DNA of 64,000 bases from Lelliottia jeotgali (lineage in GTDB: Bacteria > Pseudomonadota > Gammaproteobacteria > Enterobacterales > Enterobacteriaceae), in the NCBI GenBank assembly GCA_002271215.1, contig CP018628.1, positions 992,001-1,056,000 of the forward strand. The letters are read 5' to 3'. Under the pieces are notes generated by a model. That model had not been told where the DNA came from. It made no database searches and was given only the letters and a program-made list of their open reading frames with translations. Position numbers and translations under genes: made by a program. Positions 40,995-50,154 of the stretch are shown piece by piece; position 1 is the first letter of the stretch, and the number at the start of each line of letters is the position of its first letter.

Positions 40995-41966
40995 GTGGCA
41001 CAGGAATATACTGTTGAACAATTGAACCACGGCCGTAAAGTCTGGGACTTTATGCGCTGGGACTACTGGGCCTTCGGCATTTCAGGTTTCCTCCTGATCC
41101 TGTCGATTGTCATTATCGGTGTCCGTGGGTTTAACTGGGGTCTGGATTTCACCGGTGGTACGGTGATTGAAATCTCTCTGGAAAAACCGATTGATATGGA
41201 CCATATGCGCGAATCCCTGCAGAAAGCGGGCTTCGAAGAGCCGCTGCTGCAGAACTTCGGCAGCAGCCGCGACATCATGGTGCGTATGCCTCCGGTTCAC
41301 GATGCCAATGGCAGCCAGGAGCTGGGCAGCAAAGTTGTTAAGGTCATTAACGACACCACCAGCCAGGAAGCGACGGTTAAGCGTATTGAATTCGTTGGCC
41401 CAAGCGTAGGTGCGGATCTGGCTCAAAACGGTGCGATGGCACTGCTGGCGGCGTTGATCTCAATCCTGGTATACGTTGGTTTCCGCTTCGAATGGCGTCT
41501 GGCGGCGGGTGTGGTTATCGCCCTGGCGCACGACGTGGTCATTACGATGGGCGTACTGTCGCTGTTCCACATTGAGGTTGACCTGACTATCGTGGCATCG
41601 TTGATGTCGGTTATCGGTTACTCACTGAACGACAGCATCGTGGTCTCTGACCGTATTCGTGAAAACTTCCGTAAGATCCGTCGCGGTACGCCGTACGAAA
41701 TCTTTAACGTGTCGTTGACCCAAACGTTGCACCGTACGTTGATCACCTCCGGGACAACCTTAATGGTTATCCTGATGCTGTTCCTGTTTGGCGGCCCGGT
41801 TCTGGAAGGCTTCTCGCTGACCATGCTGATCGGTGTGTCCATCGGTACAGCGTCTTCTATCTACGTCGCGTCCGCGCTGGCGTTGAAACTGGGCATGAAG
41901 CGTGAGCATCTGCTGCAGCAGAAAGTTGAAAAGGAAGGGGCGGATCAGCCGTCCATCCTGCCGTAA
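40995..41966 (+). CDS. secF: SecF, protein export membrane protein
   Basis: A 323-residue partner of SecD with six membrane segments. It starts at GTG 40995 (GAGGAG 6-7 bases before), 10 bases after the secD stop. The upstream in-frame codons overlap secD and are excluded. Family signatures are [12 protein letters not shown] near residue 40, [13 protein letters not shown], and [19 protein letters not shown] in the fourth and fifth segments. Confidence 0.97.
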   Translation: MAQEYTVEQLNHGRKVWDFMRWDYWAFGISGFLLILSIVIIGVRGFNWGLDFTGGTVIEISLEKPIDMDHMRESLQKAGFEEPLLQNFGSSRDIMVRMPPVHDANGSQELGSKVVKVINDTTSQEATVKRIEFVGPSVGADLAQNGAMALLAALISILVYVGFRFEWRLAAGVVIALAHDVVITMGVLSLFHIEVDLTIVASLMSVIGYSLNDSIVVSDRIRENFRKIRRGTPYEIFNVSLTQTLHRTLITSGTTLMVILMLFLFGGPVLEGFSLTMLIGVSIGTASSIYVASALALKLGMKREHLLQQKVEKEGADQPSILP

Positions 41967-41989
41967 CGGCAACAGCATTCTGATTACGG

Positions 41990-42018
41990 AATCCCGGTCG
42001 CAAGGCCGGGATTTTTTT
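41990..42018 (+). terminator. terminator of the queA-secF operon
   Basis: aatcccgg/ccgggatt with an 8-base loop, then a run of seven T. Confidence 0.88.
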
Positions 42019-42081
42019 ATTACACCTCCGGCCAATTTGGTTACTCTCCTTGTAGACGTCAAACGACATGGAGTATTGCCG

Positions 42082-43461
42082 ATGGTCACCCTCTCTTCTG
42101 TTCCCCAGCCTGCCGTCTGGCACGGCGTTCCTTCTGTAATTCTGAGTGACGAAACCCTGCTTCAACGTAAAGCAAAAGTGCTGAGCAATATGCGCCAGCT
42201 TGGGCTTGATACGCTGATTGTCTACGCTGACAAAGAGCACGGCGGCAACTTTGAGTATCTCACGGGTTTTATCCCCCGCTTTGAAGAAGCGCTGCTGGTG
42301 CTGCATTCGACGGGCGAAGCTGTTCTGGTGCTGGGGAATGAAAACCTGAAGCTCGCGGCCCACGCGCGACTCGAAAATCGCGTTGTTCATGCGCCGTGGT
42401 TCTCACTGCCTAATCAGCCGATGGATAATCAACAATCGCTGCCGCAATTGCTGACAGAAGCGGGCGTGACGGCGGGTAAAACGCTGGGACTGGCGGGCTG
42501 GAAGCTATTTACGGGCGTGGGCGATGATGTGAACCAGATGTTTGATTTACCGGCCTTCATTGTCGACGGGATTCGTCAGGCGGGTGAAGGAACGGCAACA
42601 CTGCGCAATGCTACCGGTATTTTTATCGACCCTGAAGGCGGAGCCCGCACAACCAACTCTGCCAATGAAATCGCGCACTACGAATATGGCGCGAACCTGG
42701 CTTCCACGGCGATCCTCACAGCGTTAAACGCCATCGCACCCGGTAAAACCGAAAAAGAGATCGCTTCTCTGCTGGCGGCAGAAGGTCAGCCGAACACTGT
42801 GGTGACGATCGCGGCGACGGGGGATCGCTTCGCCCACGCCACTCTCTACCCCAGCGACAAGGTCATTCAACGCGGGGACAAATTCTCGCTCACCACCAGC
42901 TACAAAGGCGGGTTAAGTAGCCGGGCGGCTTACGTCGTGGCGGATGCATCGGAGCTTGCGCCCGCGGTCTCTGACTACCTCGATGTGGTGGCAAAACCCT
43001 ATTTTAGTGCGGTGGTCGCCTGGCTTGAACATCTGCATATCGGGATGCGCGGGGGTGAGATGTATGACCTGATCGAACGGGTTTTGCCAAAAGCGGAGTA
43101 TCACTGGCACCTGAATCCAGGGCATCTGGTGGCGGATGAAGAGTGGCTCTGCTCGCCGATTGGCCCGAAATCAGACGCTCTCTTGCGAAGCGGGATGATG
43201 CTACAGATCGACATTATTCCTTCCCGAGCGGGGTATGCAGGGGCAAGTATTGAAGATACGGTAGCGCTGGCGGATGAGCCGCTGCGTCAGAAGCTTGCGA
43301 GTGAGTATCCTTCGCTTTGGGAGCGGGTGGTGGCGCGCCGTAAGTACATTGGGGAGCATATCGGCATCAGGCTGCCGGAAGAGGTGCTGCCGATGTCTAA
43401 CACCGTGGGCTATTTGCGTCCGTGGCTGTTGGAGCAGGGCAAGGCGCTGGTCTGCAAATAG
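42082..43461 (+). CDS. M24 (Xaa-Pro aminopeptidase-like) family protein, probably without a full metal site
   Basis: A 459-residue protein with the creatinase N-terminal domain (about 25-150) and a pita-bread C-terminal domain. The start ATG 42082 has GGAG 8 bases upstream. The usual two Asp ligands are missing: the strand where they belong reads FSLTTSYKGGLSSRAAYV. His343 in HLNPGH, Asp in LQIDIIPS and Glu391 in ASIEDTVAL are near the remaining ligand positions. This may be an inactive or non-peptidase member. E. coli has yajD between secF and tsx; here this gene takes its place. It is flanked by terminators on both sides and so is monocistronic. Confidence 0.78.
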   Translation: MVTLSSVPQPAVWHGVPSVILSDETLLQRKAKVLSNMRQLGLDTLIVYADKEHGGNFEYLTGFIPRFEEALLVLHSTGEAVLVLGNENLKLAAHARLENRVVHAPWFSLPNQPMDNQQSLPQLLTEAGVTAGKTLGLAGWKLFTGVGDDVNQMFDLPAFIVDGIRQAGEGTATLRNATGIFIDPEGGARTTNSANEIAHYEYGANLASTAILTALNAIAPGKTEKEIASLLAAEGQPNTVVTIAATGDRFAHATLYPSDKVIQRGDKFSLTTSYKGGLSSRAAYVVADASELAPAVSDYLDVVAKPYFSAVVAWLEHLHIGMRGGEMYDLIERVLPKAEYHWHLNPGHLVADEEWLCSPIGPKSDALLRSGMMLQIDIIPSRAGYAGASIEDTVALADEPLRQKLASEYPSLWERVVARRKYIGEHIGIRLPEEVLPMSNTVGYLRPWLLEQGKALVCK

Positions 43462-43463
43462 CA

Positions 43464-43488
43464 AAAAGCCAGCATTGAGCTGGCTTTT
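43464..43488 (+). terminator. terminator after the M24-like gene
   Basis: aaaagccagc-attga-gctggctttt; A and T runs on both sides make it bidirectional. Confidence 0.85.
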
Positions 43489-43524
43489 GATGCCGGATGG
43501 CGCTTTGCTTATCCGGCCTACGGT
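43489..43524. repeat. REP element
   Basis: gatgccggatggcgctttgc then ttatccggcctac, a typical REP between convergent genes. Confidence 0.85.
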
Positions 43525-43538
43525 TCGTGCGGTTGTAA

Positions 43539-44417
43539 TTAGAAGTTGTAACCTACAACCAGGTAACCACCCCAACCGGTTGAACGGACGTTCTCTTTCA
43601 TCCATGCCAGGTCGGCATCGTCGTTCCACTGACCACCGTTATGCCAGTAACGGGCAACCACAGAGTAATGCCAGTGATCGTAGTTCAGTGCCAGAATGTG
43701 GCTGGAGGCAATGGAATCATTGGTACGTTGTTTAATACCATTCTCAGCATACTGGCTCTTATCGCCCAACTCTGAACCCCAGTCGAAGTTCGTAAAGCCG
43801 ATATAGCTCAGGTTACCGCCCCACAGCTGGGTGATCGGGACGAAGTATTTAACTTTGAAACGGTAGCCATCCCACTCGTTTTCGTTCTCGGCCAGGTAGT
43901 TCTGCCACTGGTATTTAGCATACACGTTCATGGACAGGCTCATTGGCAGACCGGTGTCGATGTCCGTGCCCAGACCCATGTACCAGGTGCTCTGACGACC
44001 AGATGCGTTGCGGCCCATGTCGTAGATGTAGTTGTTCGCGAAATACCACTCTTTGAACGGACCGAAGCTCAGGTCTGCGCCGGTCAGCTTGTCGATAGAG
44101 AAGCGCGGTTCAATTTCCATGAACAGCGGAGAACCGTGGTTCCAGATACCTTTCGCATCGGTGTTACCGCCGAAGAAGACCGGTGCATCCATGTAGCCAT
44201 AGAAATCAAACCAGTCTTTTTTGGCGAAAGCTTCGTATTCCAGGTAGGTATCGTTGCGGAGTTGTGGTCCGAAGCGGGTGTGATAGCTGCCCACCACGTT
44301 AACGCTCTGGTGCCACCAGTCGGAAACATATTCAGGTTTTGAATTTTCAGCTGCGTTAACAGCGAAAGAGGAAGAAAGTGCCAGAACTGCACCGGCCGCT
44401 AATAATGTTTTTTTCAT
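43539..44417 (-). CDS. tsx: Tsx, nucleoside-specific outer-membrane channel
   Basis: A 292-residue 12-stranded barrel that admits nucleosides and also serves as a phage and colicin K receptor in E. coli. The start is the ATG at 44417 ([14 protein letters not shown]), two codons inside the longest frame. The signal peptide ends VNA-AE. The mature N-terminus [19 protein letters not shown] and the C-terminal strand [10 protein letters not shown], ending in Phe, fit the family. The region near residues 195-215 ([19 protein letters not shown]) is the variable external loop. Confidence 0.95.
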   Translation of the reverse strand: MKKTLLAAGAVLALSSSFAVNAAENSKPEYVSDWWHQSVNVVGSYHTRFGPQLRNDTYLEYEAFAKKDWFDFYGYMDAPVFFGGNTDAKGIWNHGSPLFMEIEPRFSIDKLTGADLSFGPFKEWYFANNYIYDMGRNASGRQSTWYMGLGTDIDTGLPMSLSMNVYAKYQWQNYLAENENEWDGYRFKVKYFVPITQLWGGNLSYIGFTNFDWGSELGDKSQYAENGIKQRTNDSIASSHILALNYDHWHYSVVARYWHNGGQWNDDADLAWMKENVRSTGWGGYLVVGYNF

Positions 44418-44503
44418 AATCATGCCACTGATTGAAAATCCCTTCCGGGATGTGAAAGATGCGCGAATTGCGTTTCTAAATATTTCGTGTTTCTGCGGAG
44501 CCT

Positions 44504-44580
44504 ATTATAGGAATCCCTGCTCACAAAAATATGTGTTGTTTCACATATCTCTCATGTGCGTAATCGATTGCGTTCACGTA
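44504..44580 (-). promoter_or_regulatory. tsx promoter region with CRP/CytR-like sites
   Basis: Read on the minus strand: TATAAT at 44509-44504; an inverted repeat atatgtg-N6-cacatat at 44529-44548 centred ~41 bases before the expected start; a CGTGA half-site near 44574-44578 about 73 bases before. This resembles the two CRP sites of E. coli tsx-p2 with CytR between. The 16 bases at 44558-44573 also fit the PurR/CytR operator form except for one end base. Confidence 0.5.
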
Positions 44581-44684
44581 TGCGTACTTTAAACGGCGGG
44601 GATTGTAGCGGCAATCATTCATGTTGCCAATATTTGCGAAATGTAAGGGAGGGCGGAACGCGGTAAGCGTTCCGCTGGGAAGTG

Positions 44685-45224
44685 TTACTGAACGGCGGGT
44701 TGAATGTCGTGGATACGAATGAAACCTAACTGTTCCGGCGTTGTGCCGTTCAACTGTAGCGGGATATCGACATCGCTGGGTGCCAGTACGCTGGCCGGAG
44801 CTGTCACCAGCTGATTTTGCACGTTCACTTCCTGGTAGCTCTCGGTCGTGCCCTGCAATTGGCCCCACTCGACAGTGCCGCTAAACGCCGGCAGTGGATC
44901 GTTGGACTGGCCCTGAATACGCAGAGTCGCACGCGTACCGTCGGCGTTTGGCGCGACGTTGACCAGCGACATCCGCAGCGTGCCGATTTGGCTTTTCAGC
45001 AGTGCAGGCGTGTTTGCGCCCGGCAGGAGGTAAACACCGCTGCTGGATTTGGCATTCAGTGCATTTTGCTGGGTGATCTTAACCGTTTCCTGATTCAGCT
45101 TGGTCATTGCCGTATTGAGCGTGTTGACGCTCTGTTTCATCTGGCGAACTTCGCTTTGCTGGGCGCAGGCACTGAGGGTGAAGAGGCTTCCCACCACGAG
45201 AATTCTTAGGTAACGTCTTGTCAT
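44685..45224 (-). CDS. yajI: YajI lipoprotein (DUF3251)
   Basis: A 179-residue lipoprotein with lipobox FTLSAC (Cys ~20). A short coiled coil follows (about 25-60: QMKQSVNTLNTAMTKLNQET), then a beta-rich domain (SFVNVAPNADG-like, here MSLVNVAPNADGTRATLRIQ). It matches E. coli YajI by size and place. Function is unknown. Divergent from nrdR. Confidence 0.88.
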   Translation of the reverse strand: MTRRYLRILVVGSLFTLSACAQQSEVRQMKQSVNTLNTAMTKLNQETVKITQQNALNAKSSSGVYLLPGANTPALLKSQIGTLRMSLVNVAPNADGTRATLRIQGQSNDPLPAFSGTVEWGQLQGTTESYQEVNVQNQLVTAPASVLAPSDVDIPLQLNGTTPEQLGFIRIHDIQPAVQ

Positions 45225-45365
45225 TGCGTTTAATTCCCTGAAATAACGGATTGTCCTAATGGTAGTCAGTAACCTGCCGTCAGGTATAGATCCTTTGTCT
45301 CAAAAACGCTCTTCCTTTGTTGTCGGCCCAGTTCAGGGTAAAATAGAGTTCAGTTAACCAGATAG

Positions 45366-45827
<462 letters not shown>

Positions 45828-45831
45828 GCGC

Positions 45832-46935
45832 ATGCAAGATGAGATTTACATGGCGCGAGCGATGAAGCTGGCGCAGCGCGGACGATTCACCACTCATCCC
45901 AACCCCAATGTCGGCTGCGTGATTGTTAAAGACGGCGAGATTGTCGGCGAAGGTTTTCATTATCGCGCCGGTGAGCCGCACGCCGAAGTCCATGCCTTGC
46001 GCATGGCGGGCGAGAAAGCGCGTGGTGCAACGGCCTATGTAACGCTGGAGCCATGCAGCCATCACGGGCGCACGCCGCCGTGCTGCGAAGCACTTATTGC
46101 AGCGGGTATTGCGCGCGTCGTCACCTCCATGCAGGACCCGAATCCGCAGGTAGCAGGGCGCGGATTATATCGCCTGCAACAAGAGGGCATCGATGTCAGC
46201 CACGGGTTGATGATGAACGATGCCGAGGCGTTGAATAAAGGTTTTCTCAAGCGGATGCGTACCGGCTTTCCGTACATTCAGCTAAAACTCGGCGCATCCG
46301 TTGACGGGCGTACGGCGATGGCCAGCGGTGAAAGTCAGTGGGTAACCTCTCCACAGTCAAGGCGCGATGTGCAACGTCTGCGCGCGCAAAGCCATGCTAT
46401 TCTCACCAGCAGTGAAACGGTGCTGGCGGACGATCCGGCCATGACCGTGCGTTGGGAAGAACTCAATGCTGATACGCAAGCGCTCTATCCGCAGGAGAAT
46501 CTGCGCCAGCCGCTGCGCATTGTGCTGGATCGTCAGAATCGTGTGACGCCCGCGCACCGCATCGTGCAGCAGCCTGGAGAAACCTGGATTGCGCGCACGC
46601 AGGAAGACAGCCGCGAATGGCCGGACGCGGTACGCCATTTTATGGTGCCGGAACATAACGGCCACATCGATTTAGTGGTGATGATGATGCTGCTGGGCAA
46701 ACAGCAGGTGAATAGCATCTGGGTCGAAGCTGGCCCGACGCTTGCGGGGGCATTATTGCAGGCCGGTCTGGTGGATGAACTGATTGTGTACGTTGCACCT
46801 AAACTGTTGGGTAGTGATGCGCGCGGCTTGTTTGTGCTGCCCGGCCTTGAAAAACTGGCCGATGCACCTCAACTCAAATTTGGTGAAATTCGGCAGGTTG
46901 GCCCGGACGTGTGCCTGCATTTAACCCCTGCGTGA
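45832..46935 (+). CDS. ribD: RibD, riboflavin deaminase/reductase
   Basis: A 367-residue bifunctional enzyme for steps two and three of riboflavin synthesis. The N-terminal zinc deaminase (1-~145) has GEPHAEVHAL and LEPCSHHGRTPPCCEALI with the HAE and PC-x8-C zinc ligands. The C-terminal NADPH reductase (about 146-367) has LKLGASVDGRTAM and VEAGPTLAGALLQAGLVDEL. Its 4-base gap from nrdR implies co-transcription. Full length. Confidence 0.96.
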   Translation: MQDEIYMARAMKLAQRGRFTTHPNPNVGCVIVKDGEIVGEGFHYRAGEPHAEVHALRMAGEKARGATAYVTLEPCSHHGRTPPCCEALIAAGIARVVTSMQDPNPQVAGRGLYRLQQEGIDVSHGLMMNDAEALNKGFLKRMRTGFPYIQLKLGASVDGRTAMASGESQWVTSPQSRRDVQRLRAQSHAILTSSETVLADDPAMTVRWEELNADTQALYPQENLRQPLRIVLDRQNRVTPAHRIVQQPGETWIARTQEDSREWPDAVRHFMVPEHNGHIDLVVMMMLLGKQQVNSIWVEAGPTLAGALLQAGLVDELIVYVAPKLLGSDARGLFVLPGLEKLADAPQLKFGEIRQVGPDVCLHLTPA

Positions 46936-47022
46936 GGCTTTCTGAAATAGAGAAGCAGTGCGTGAAGTATTATGATAAAATCCGCCCCCCTGCGGGGCCA
47001 AATGAACCCGTAAAGGAAGAGT

Positions 47023-47493
47023 ATGAACATTATTGAAGCTGCTGTTGCTACCCCGGACGCTCGCGTCGCCATCACTATTGCGCGTTTCAACAACTTCATT
47101 AACGACAGCCTGCTGGATGGTGCGATTGACGCCCTGAAACGTATTGGCCAGGTCAAAGATGACAATATTACCGTTGTTTGGGTTCCAGGTGCCTACGAAC
47201 TGCCGTTGGCAGCGGGTGCTTTGGCGAAAACCGGTAAATATGACGCGGTGATTGCGCTGGGTACGGTAATTCGTGGCGGCACTGCTCACTTCGAATACGT
47301 TGCGGGTGGTGCAAGCAATGGTCTGGCGCACGTGGCACAGGATTCTGAAATCCCTGTCGCATTCGGCGTGCTGACTACCGAAAGTATTGAACAAGCCATC
47401 GAACGCGCTGGCACCAAAGCCGGTAACAAAGGTGCAGAAGCTGCACTGACCGCGCTGGAAATGATCAACGTATTGAAAGCCATTAAGGCCTGA
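47023..47493 (+). CDS. ribE: 6,7-dimethyl-8-ribityllumazine synthase
   Basis: A 156-residue lumazine synthase (also called RibH) that forms the icosahedral 60-mer. It condenses the ribD product with 3,4-dihydroxybutanone phosphate. Motifs are [31 protein letters not shown] and [16 protein letters not shown] (catalytic His). AAGGAAGAG precedes the ATG; nusB follows after 21 bases. Confidence 0.96.
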   Translation: MNIIEAAVATPDARVAITIARFNNFINDSLLDGAIDALKRIGQVKDDNITVVWVPGAYELPLAAGALAKTGKYDAVIALGTVIRGGTAHFEYVAGGASNGLAHVAQDSEIPVAFGVLTTESIEQAIERAGTKAGNKGAEAALTALEMINVLKAIKA

Positions 47494-47514
47494 TTTTTTT
47501 GTAAGGGGAATTCC

Positions 47515-47934
47515 GTGAAACCTGCTGCTCGTCGCCGCGCCCGTGAGTGTGCCGTCCAGGCGCTTTACTCCTGGCAGTTGTCCCAGAACGACATCTCTGA
47601 TGTTGAATACCAGTTCCTGGCGGAACAAGACGTCAAAGACGTTGACGTCCTGTACTTCCGTGAACTGCTGTCGGGAGTGGCGACTAATAGCGCGTATCTC
47701 GACGGTCTGATGAAGCCGTACCTGTCCCGTCTGCTCGAAGAGTTGGGTCAGGTTGAGAAAGCAGTGCTGCGCATCGCGCTGTTTGAGCTGTCTAAACGTC
47801 AGGATGTGCCATATAAAGTGGCCATCAACGAAGCTATCGAACTGGCGAAAACCTTCGGTGCTGAAGACAGCCACAAATTTGTGAATGGCGTGCTGGATAA
47901 AGCCGCACCTGCGATCCGTCCCCACAAAAAGTGA
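47515..47934 (+). CDS. nusB: NusB, transcription antitermination factor
   Basis: A 139-residue all-helical protein that with NusE (S10) binds boxA RNA in rRNA leaders. It starts at GTG 47515 with AAGGGG upstream. The Arg-rich N-terminus ([19 protein letters not shown]) and the C-terminal [27 protein letters not shown] are hallmark regions. Confidence 0.96.
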   Translation: MKPAARRRARECAVQALYSWQLSQNDISDVEYQFLAEQDVKDVDVLYFRELLSGVATNSAYLDGLMKPYLSRLLEELGQVEKAVLRIALFELSKRQDVPYKVAINEAIELAKTFGAEDSHKFVNGVLDKAAPAIRPHKK

Positions 47935-47939
47935 TCCGC

Positions 47940-47987
47940 AAACCGGAGTTTCGCACCGCCGCCTGGCTGTGCGGCTCCGGTTTTTTA
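47940..47987 (+). terminator. hairpin between nusB and thiL
   Basis: aaccggag/ctccggtt with an inner gc-rich stem, then TTTTTTATTTTATTT. It suggests partial termination before thiL. Confidence 0.7.
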
Positions 47988-48010
47988 TTTTATTTGCTGA
48001 GGCATAACGT

Positions 48011-48982
48011 ATGGCATGCGGCGAATTCTCCCTGATTGCCCGTTATTTTGACCGTGTTCGTACCTCCCGTCTTGATGTTGAAACGGGCATTGGCGACGAC
48101 TGCGCACTTCTTAATATTCCCGAAAAACAGACCCTGGCGATCAGTACCGACACTTTAGTGTGCGGACGTCATTTCCTCGCGGATATCGATCCTGCCGATC
48201 TGGCGTACAAAGCGCTGGCGGTCAACGTGAGCGATCTGGCGGCGATGGGTGCCGATCCGGCATGGCTGACGCTGGCCCTGACGTTGCCGAACGTCGATGA
48301 AGCCTGGCTTGAAGCCTTCAGCGACGCGCTGTTTGAACAACTCAACTATTACGATATGCAGCTGATTGGCGGTGATACTACGGCTGGTCCGCTGTCGATG
48401 ACGCTGGCGATCCACGGCTATGTGCCGATAGGTCGCGCATTGAAACGCTCGGGCGCGAAGCCGGGCGACTGGATTTATGTCACCGGTACGCCGGGCGACA
48501 GCGCCGCGGGGCTGGCGATTTTGCAGGACCGCCTTACTGTTAACGACGCAGACGATGCGGCGTATCTGGTGAAGCGCCATTTGCGCCCGACGCCGCGGAT
48601 TTTGCACGGTCAGGCGCTGCGTGAACGCGCCAGTTCGGCGATCGATTTGTCCGATGGTTTGATTTCCGATCTCGGCCATATTCTGAAAGCCAGCGGCGTG
48701 GGTGCGCGTGTCGATCTTGATGCTTTCCCGCTCTCGGAGCAAATCCGTAAACACGTCGAACCTGAGCAGGCGCTGCGATGGGCGCTATCAGGCGGCGAAG
48801 ATTACGAGCTGTGCTTTACGGTTCCAGAGCTAAATCGCGGTACGCTGGATGTGGCGCTGGGCAATCTCGGCGCGGCGTTTACCTGTATCGGACAAATTCT
48901 GCCGGAGAGTGAAGGGATGCAGTTTGTGCAAAACGGCACGCCTGTGGCGCTCGACTGGAAAGGTTACGATCACTTCGCGTGA
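48011..48982 (+). CDS. thiL: thiamine-monophosphate kinase
   Basis: A 323-residue PurM-like kinase that makes thiamine pyrophosphate from thiamine monophosphate. N-terminal GIGDDCALL and [11 protein letters not shown] bind ATP-Mg; [40 protein letters not shown] and [15 protein letters not shown] follow in the order of the family. The E. coli protein is about 325 residues, so this one ends about two residues early, at HFA. Immediately after the stop, where E. coli has pgpA, there are only repeat remnants and a terminator. Confidence 0.95.
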   Translation: MACGEFSLIARYFDRVRTSRLDVETGIGDDCALLNIPEKQTLAISTDTLVCGRHFLADIDPADLAYKALAVNVSDLAAMGADPAWLTLALTLPNVDEAWLEAFSDALFEQLNYYDMQLIGGDTTAGPLSMTLAIHGYVPIGRALKRSGAKPGDWIYVTGTPGDSAAGLAILQDRLTVNDADDAAYLVKRHLRPTPRILHGQALRERASSAIDLSDGLISDLGHILKASGVGARVDLDAFPLSEQIRKHVEPEQALRWALSGGEDYELCFTVPELNRGTLDVALGNLGAAFTCIGQILPESEGMQFVQNGTPVALDWKGYDHFA

Positions 48983-48983
48983 G

Positions 48984-49012
48984 TTTGTGCGGCCTGTTGC
49001 CCGGTGGCGCGA
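48984..49012. repeat. REP-like remnant after thiL
   Basis: gtttgtgcggcctgttgccc then ggtggcgcga; half of a REP, also sharing gtgcggcctg with the flank of repeat copy B. It marks the place where pgpA is missing. Confidence 0.55.
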
Positions 49013-49021
49013 GGTAAAAGC

Positions 49022-49047
49022 AAAACGGCAACATCGTTGCCGTTTTT
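49022..49047. terminator. bidirectional terminator between thiL and yajO
   Basis: aaacggcaac-atc-gttgccgttt with flanking A and T runs. Confidence 0.85.
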
Positions 49048-49055
49048 AATGTTTT

Positions 49056-49100
49056 CTCCCTCTCCCTGTGGGAGAGGGTTGGGGTGAGGGCATCAGGCCG
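49056..49100. repeat. CCCTCTCCC palindromic repeat, copy C
   Basis: ccctctccc-tgt-gggagaggg, then ttggggtgagggcatcagg and ccgcac. Same family as 29640 and 35013. Confidence 0.8.
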
Positions 49101-49111
49101 CACAACCCTGA

Positions 49112-50086
49112 TTATTTAAACCCCACCACCGGATGCTGCTGATATGGCGTTTCCAGCTCGGCAATCTGTTCTGGCGTAAGCGTCAAATCCACCGCATTCA
49201 ACAGCTCGTCCAGTTGCTCCTCGCGCGATGTACCGATAATCGGTGCCGCAACCCCGCGTTTGCTCAGTAACCACGCCAGCGCCACCTGCGCGCGCGTAGC
49301 GCCCGTCTCCTCGGCTATGCCCGCCAGACGTTCGGCGATCAGCGCATCACTGGCTTCGGTGTCGTTATACAGATTCTTCCCTACTTCATCGGAAACCGAG
49401 CGCGCGGTGGTTTCACCCCACGGACGGGTCAAACGCCCGCGTGCCAGTGGGCTCCAGGGGATCACCGCCACGCCCTCCTGATAGCAAAGCGGCAGCATCT
49501 CGCGCTCTTCTTCGCGATAAATAAGATTGTAATGATCCTGCATGGTCACAAAGCGCGCCCAGCCGTGCTGCGCCTGCAAATCCAGTGCCTGGGCAAACTG
49601 CGAGGCGTGCATTGACGACGCGCCGATGTAACGCGCTTTACCCGCTTTCACCACGTCGTTCAGGGCTTCGAGCGTCTCTTCAATCGGCGTGTTGTAATCC
49701 CAGCGATGGATTTGCAGCAGATCGACATACTCCATGTTCAGGCGTCGCAGGCTGTCATCAATGGATCGCAGGATTTGCGCGCGGGAAAGCCCTTCAGCCA
49801 AATCGCCGGATGGATAATAAACTTTGGTGGCCACAACTACCTCGTCGCGGCGAGCAAAATCACGCAGCGCGCGGCCGACAATCTCTTCGCTGCTGCCGTC
49901 GGAATAGCTGTTCGCGGTATCGAAGAAATTAATGCCGCCGTCAATGGCGTGTTTGATAATGAGACGGCTGCTCTCTTCCGGGAGCGTCCAGGCGTGATTT
50001 CCCCGTGCGGGTTCACCAAAGGTCATACAGCCCAGACAAAGACGGGAAACCTTAAGATCTGTTTTTCCTAATGCATTGTATTGCAT
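49112..50086 (-). CDS. yajO: YajO, aldo-keto reductase
   Basis: A 324-residue NADPH-dependent aldo-keto reductase. The catalytic tetrad is suggested by FFDTANSYSDGSSE (Asp, Tyr), VVATKVYYP (Lys) and LLQIHRWDYNTP (His). E. coli YajO has been linked to thiamine synthesis or 1-deoxyxylulose formation from ribulose 5-phosphate, which fits the neighbouring dxs. The ATG at 50086 is preceded by GGAGTGGAAG-like bases. Same strand as dxs, 65 bases after its stop. Confidence 0.92.
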   Translation of the reverse strand: MQYNALGKTDLKVSRLCLGCMTFGEPARGNHAWTLPEESSRLIIKHAIDGGINFFDTANSYSDGSSEEIVGRALRDFARRDEVVVATKVYYPSGDLAEGLSRAQILRSIDDSLRRLNMEYVDLLQIHRWDYNTPIEETLEALNDVVKAGKARYIGASSMHASQFAQALDLQAQHGWARFVTMQDHYNLIYREEEREMLPLCYQEGVAVIPWSPLARGRLTRPWGETTARSVSDEVGKNLYNDTEASDALIAERLAGIAEETGATRAQVALAWLLSKRGVAAPIIGTSREEQLDELLNAVDLTLTPEQIAELETPYQQHPVVGFK

Positions 50087-50154
50087 GCTTCCACTCCTGC
50101 TGATTGCTTAAAACACATCCTTTAAGCATAGCAGGAGGGAAAAGAGGAGGGATA

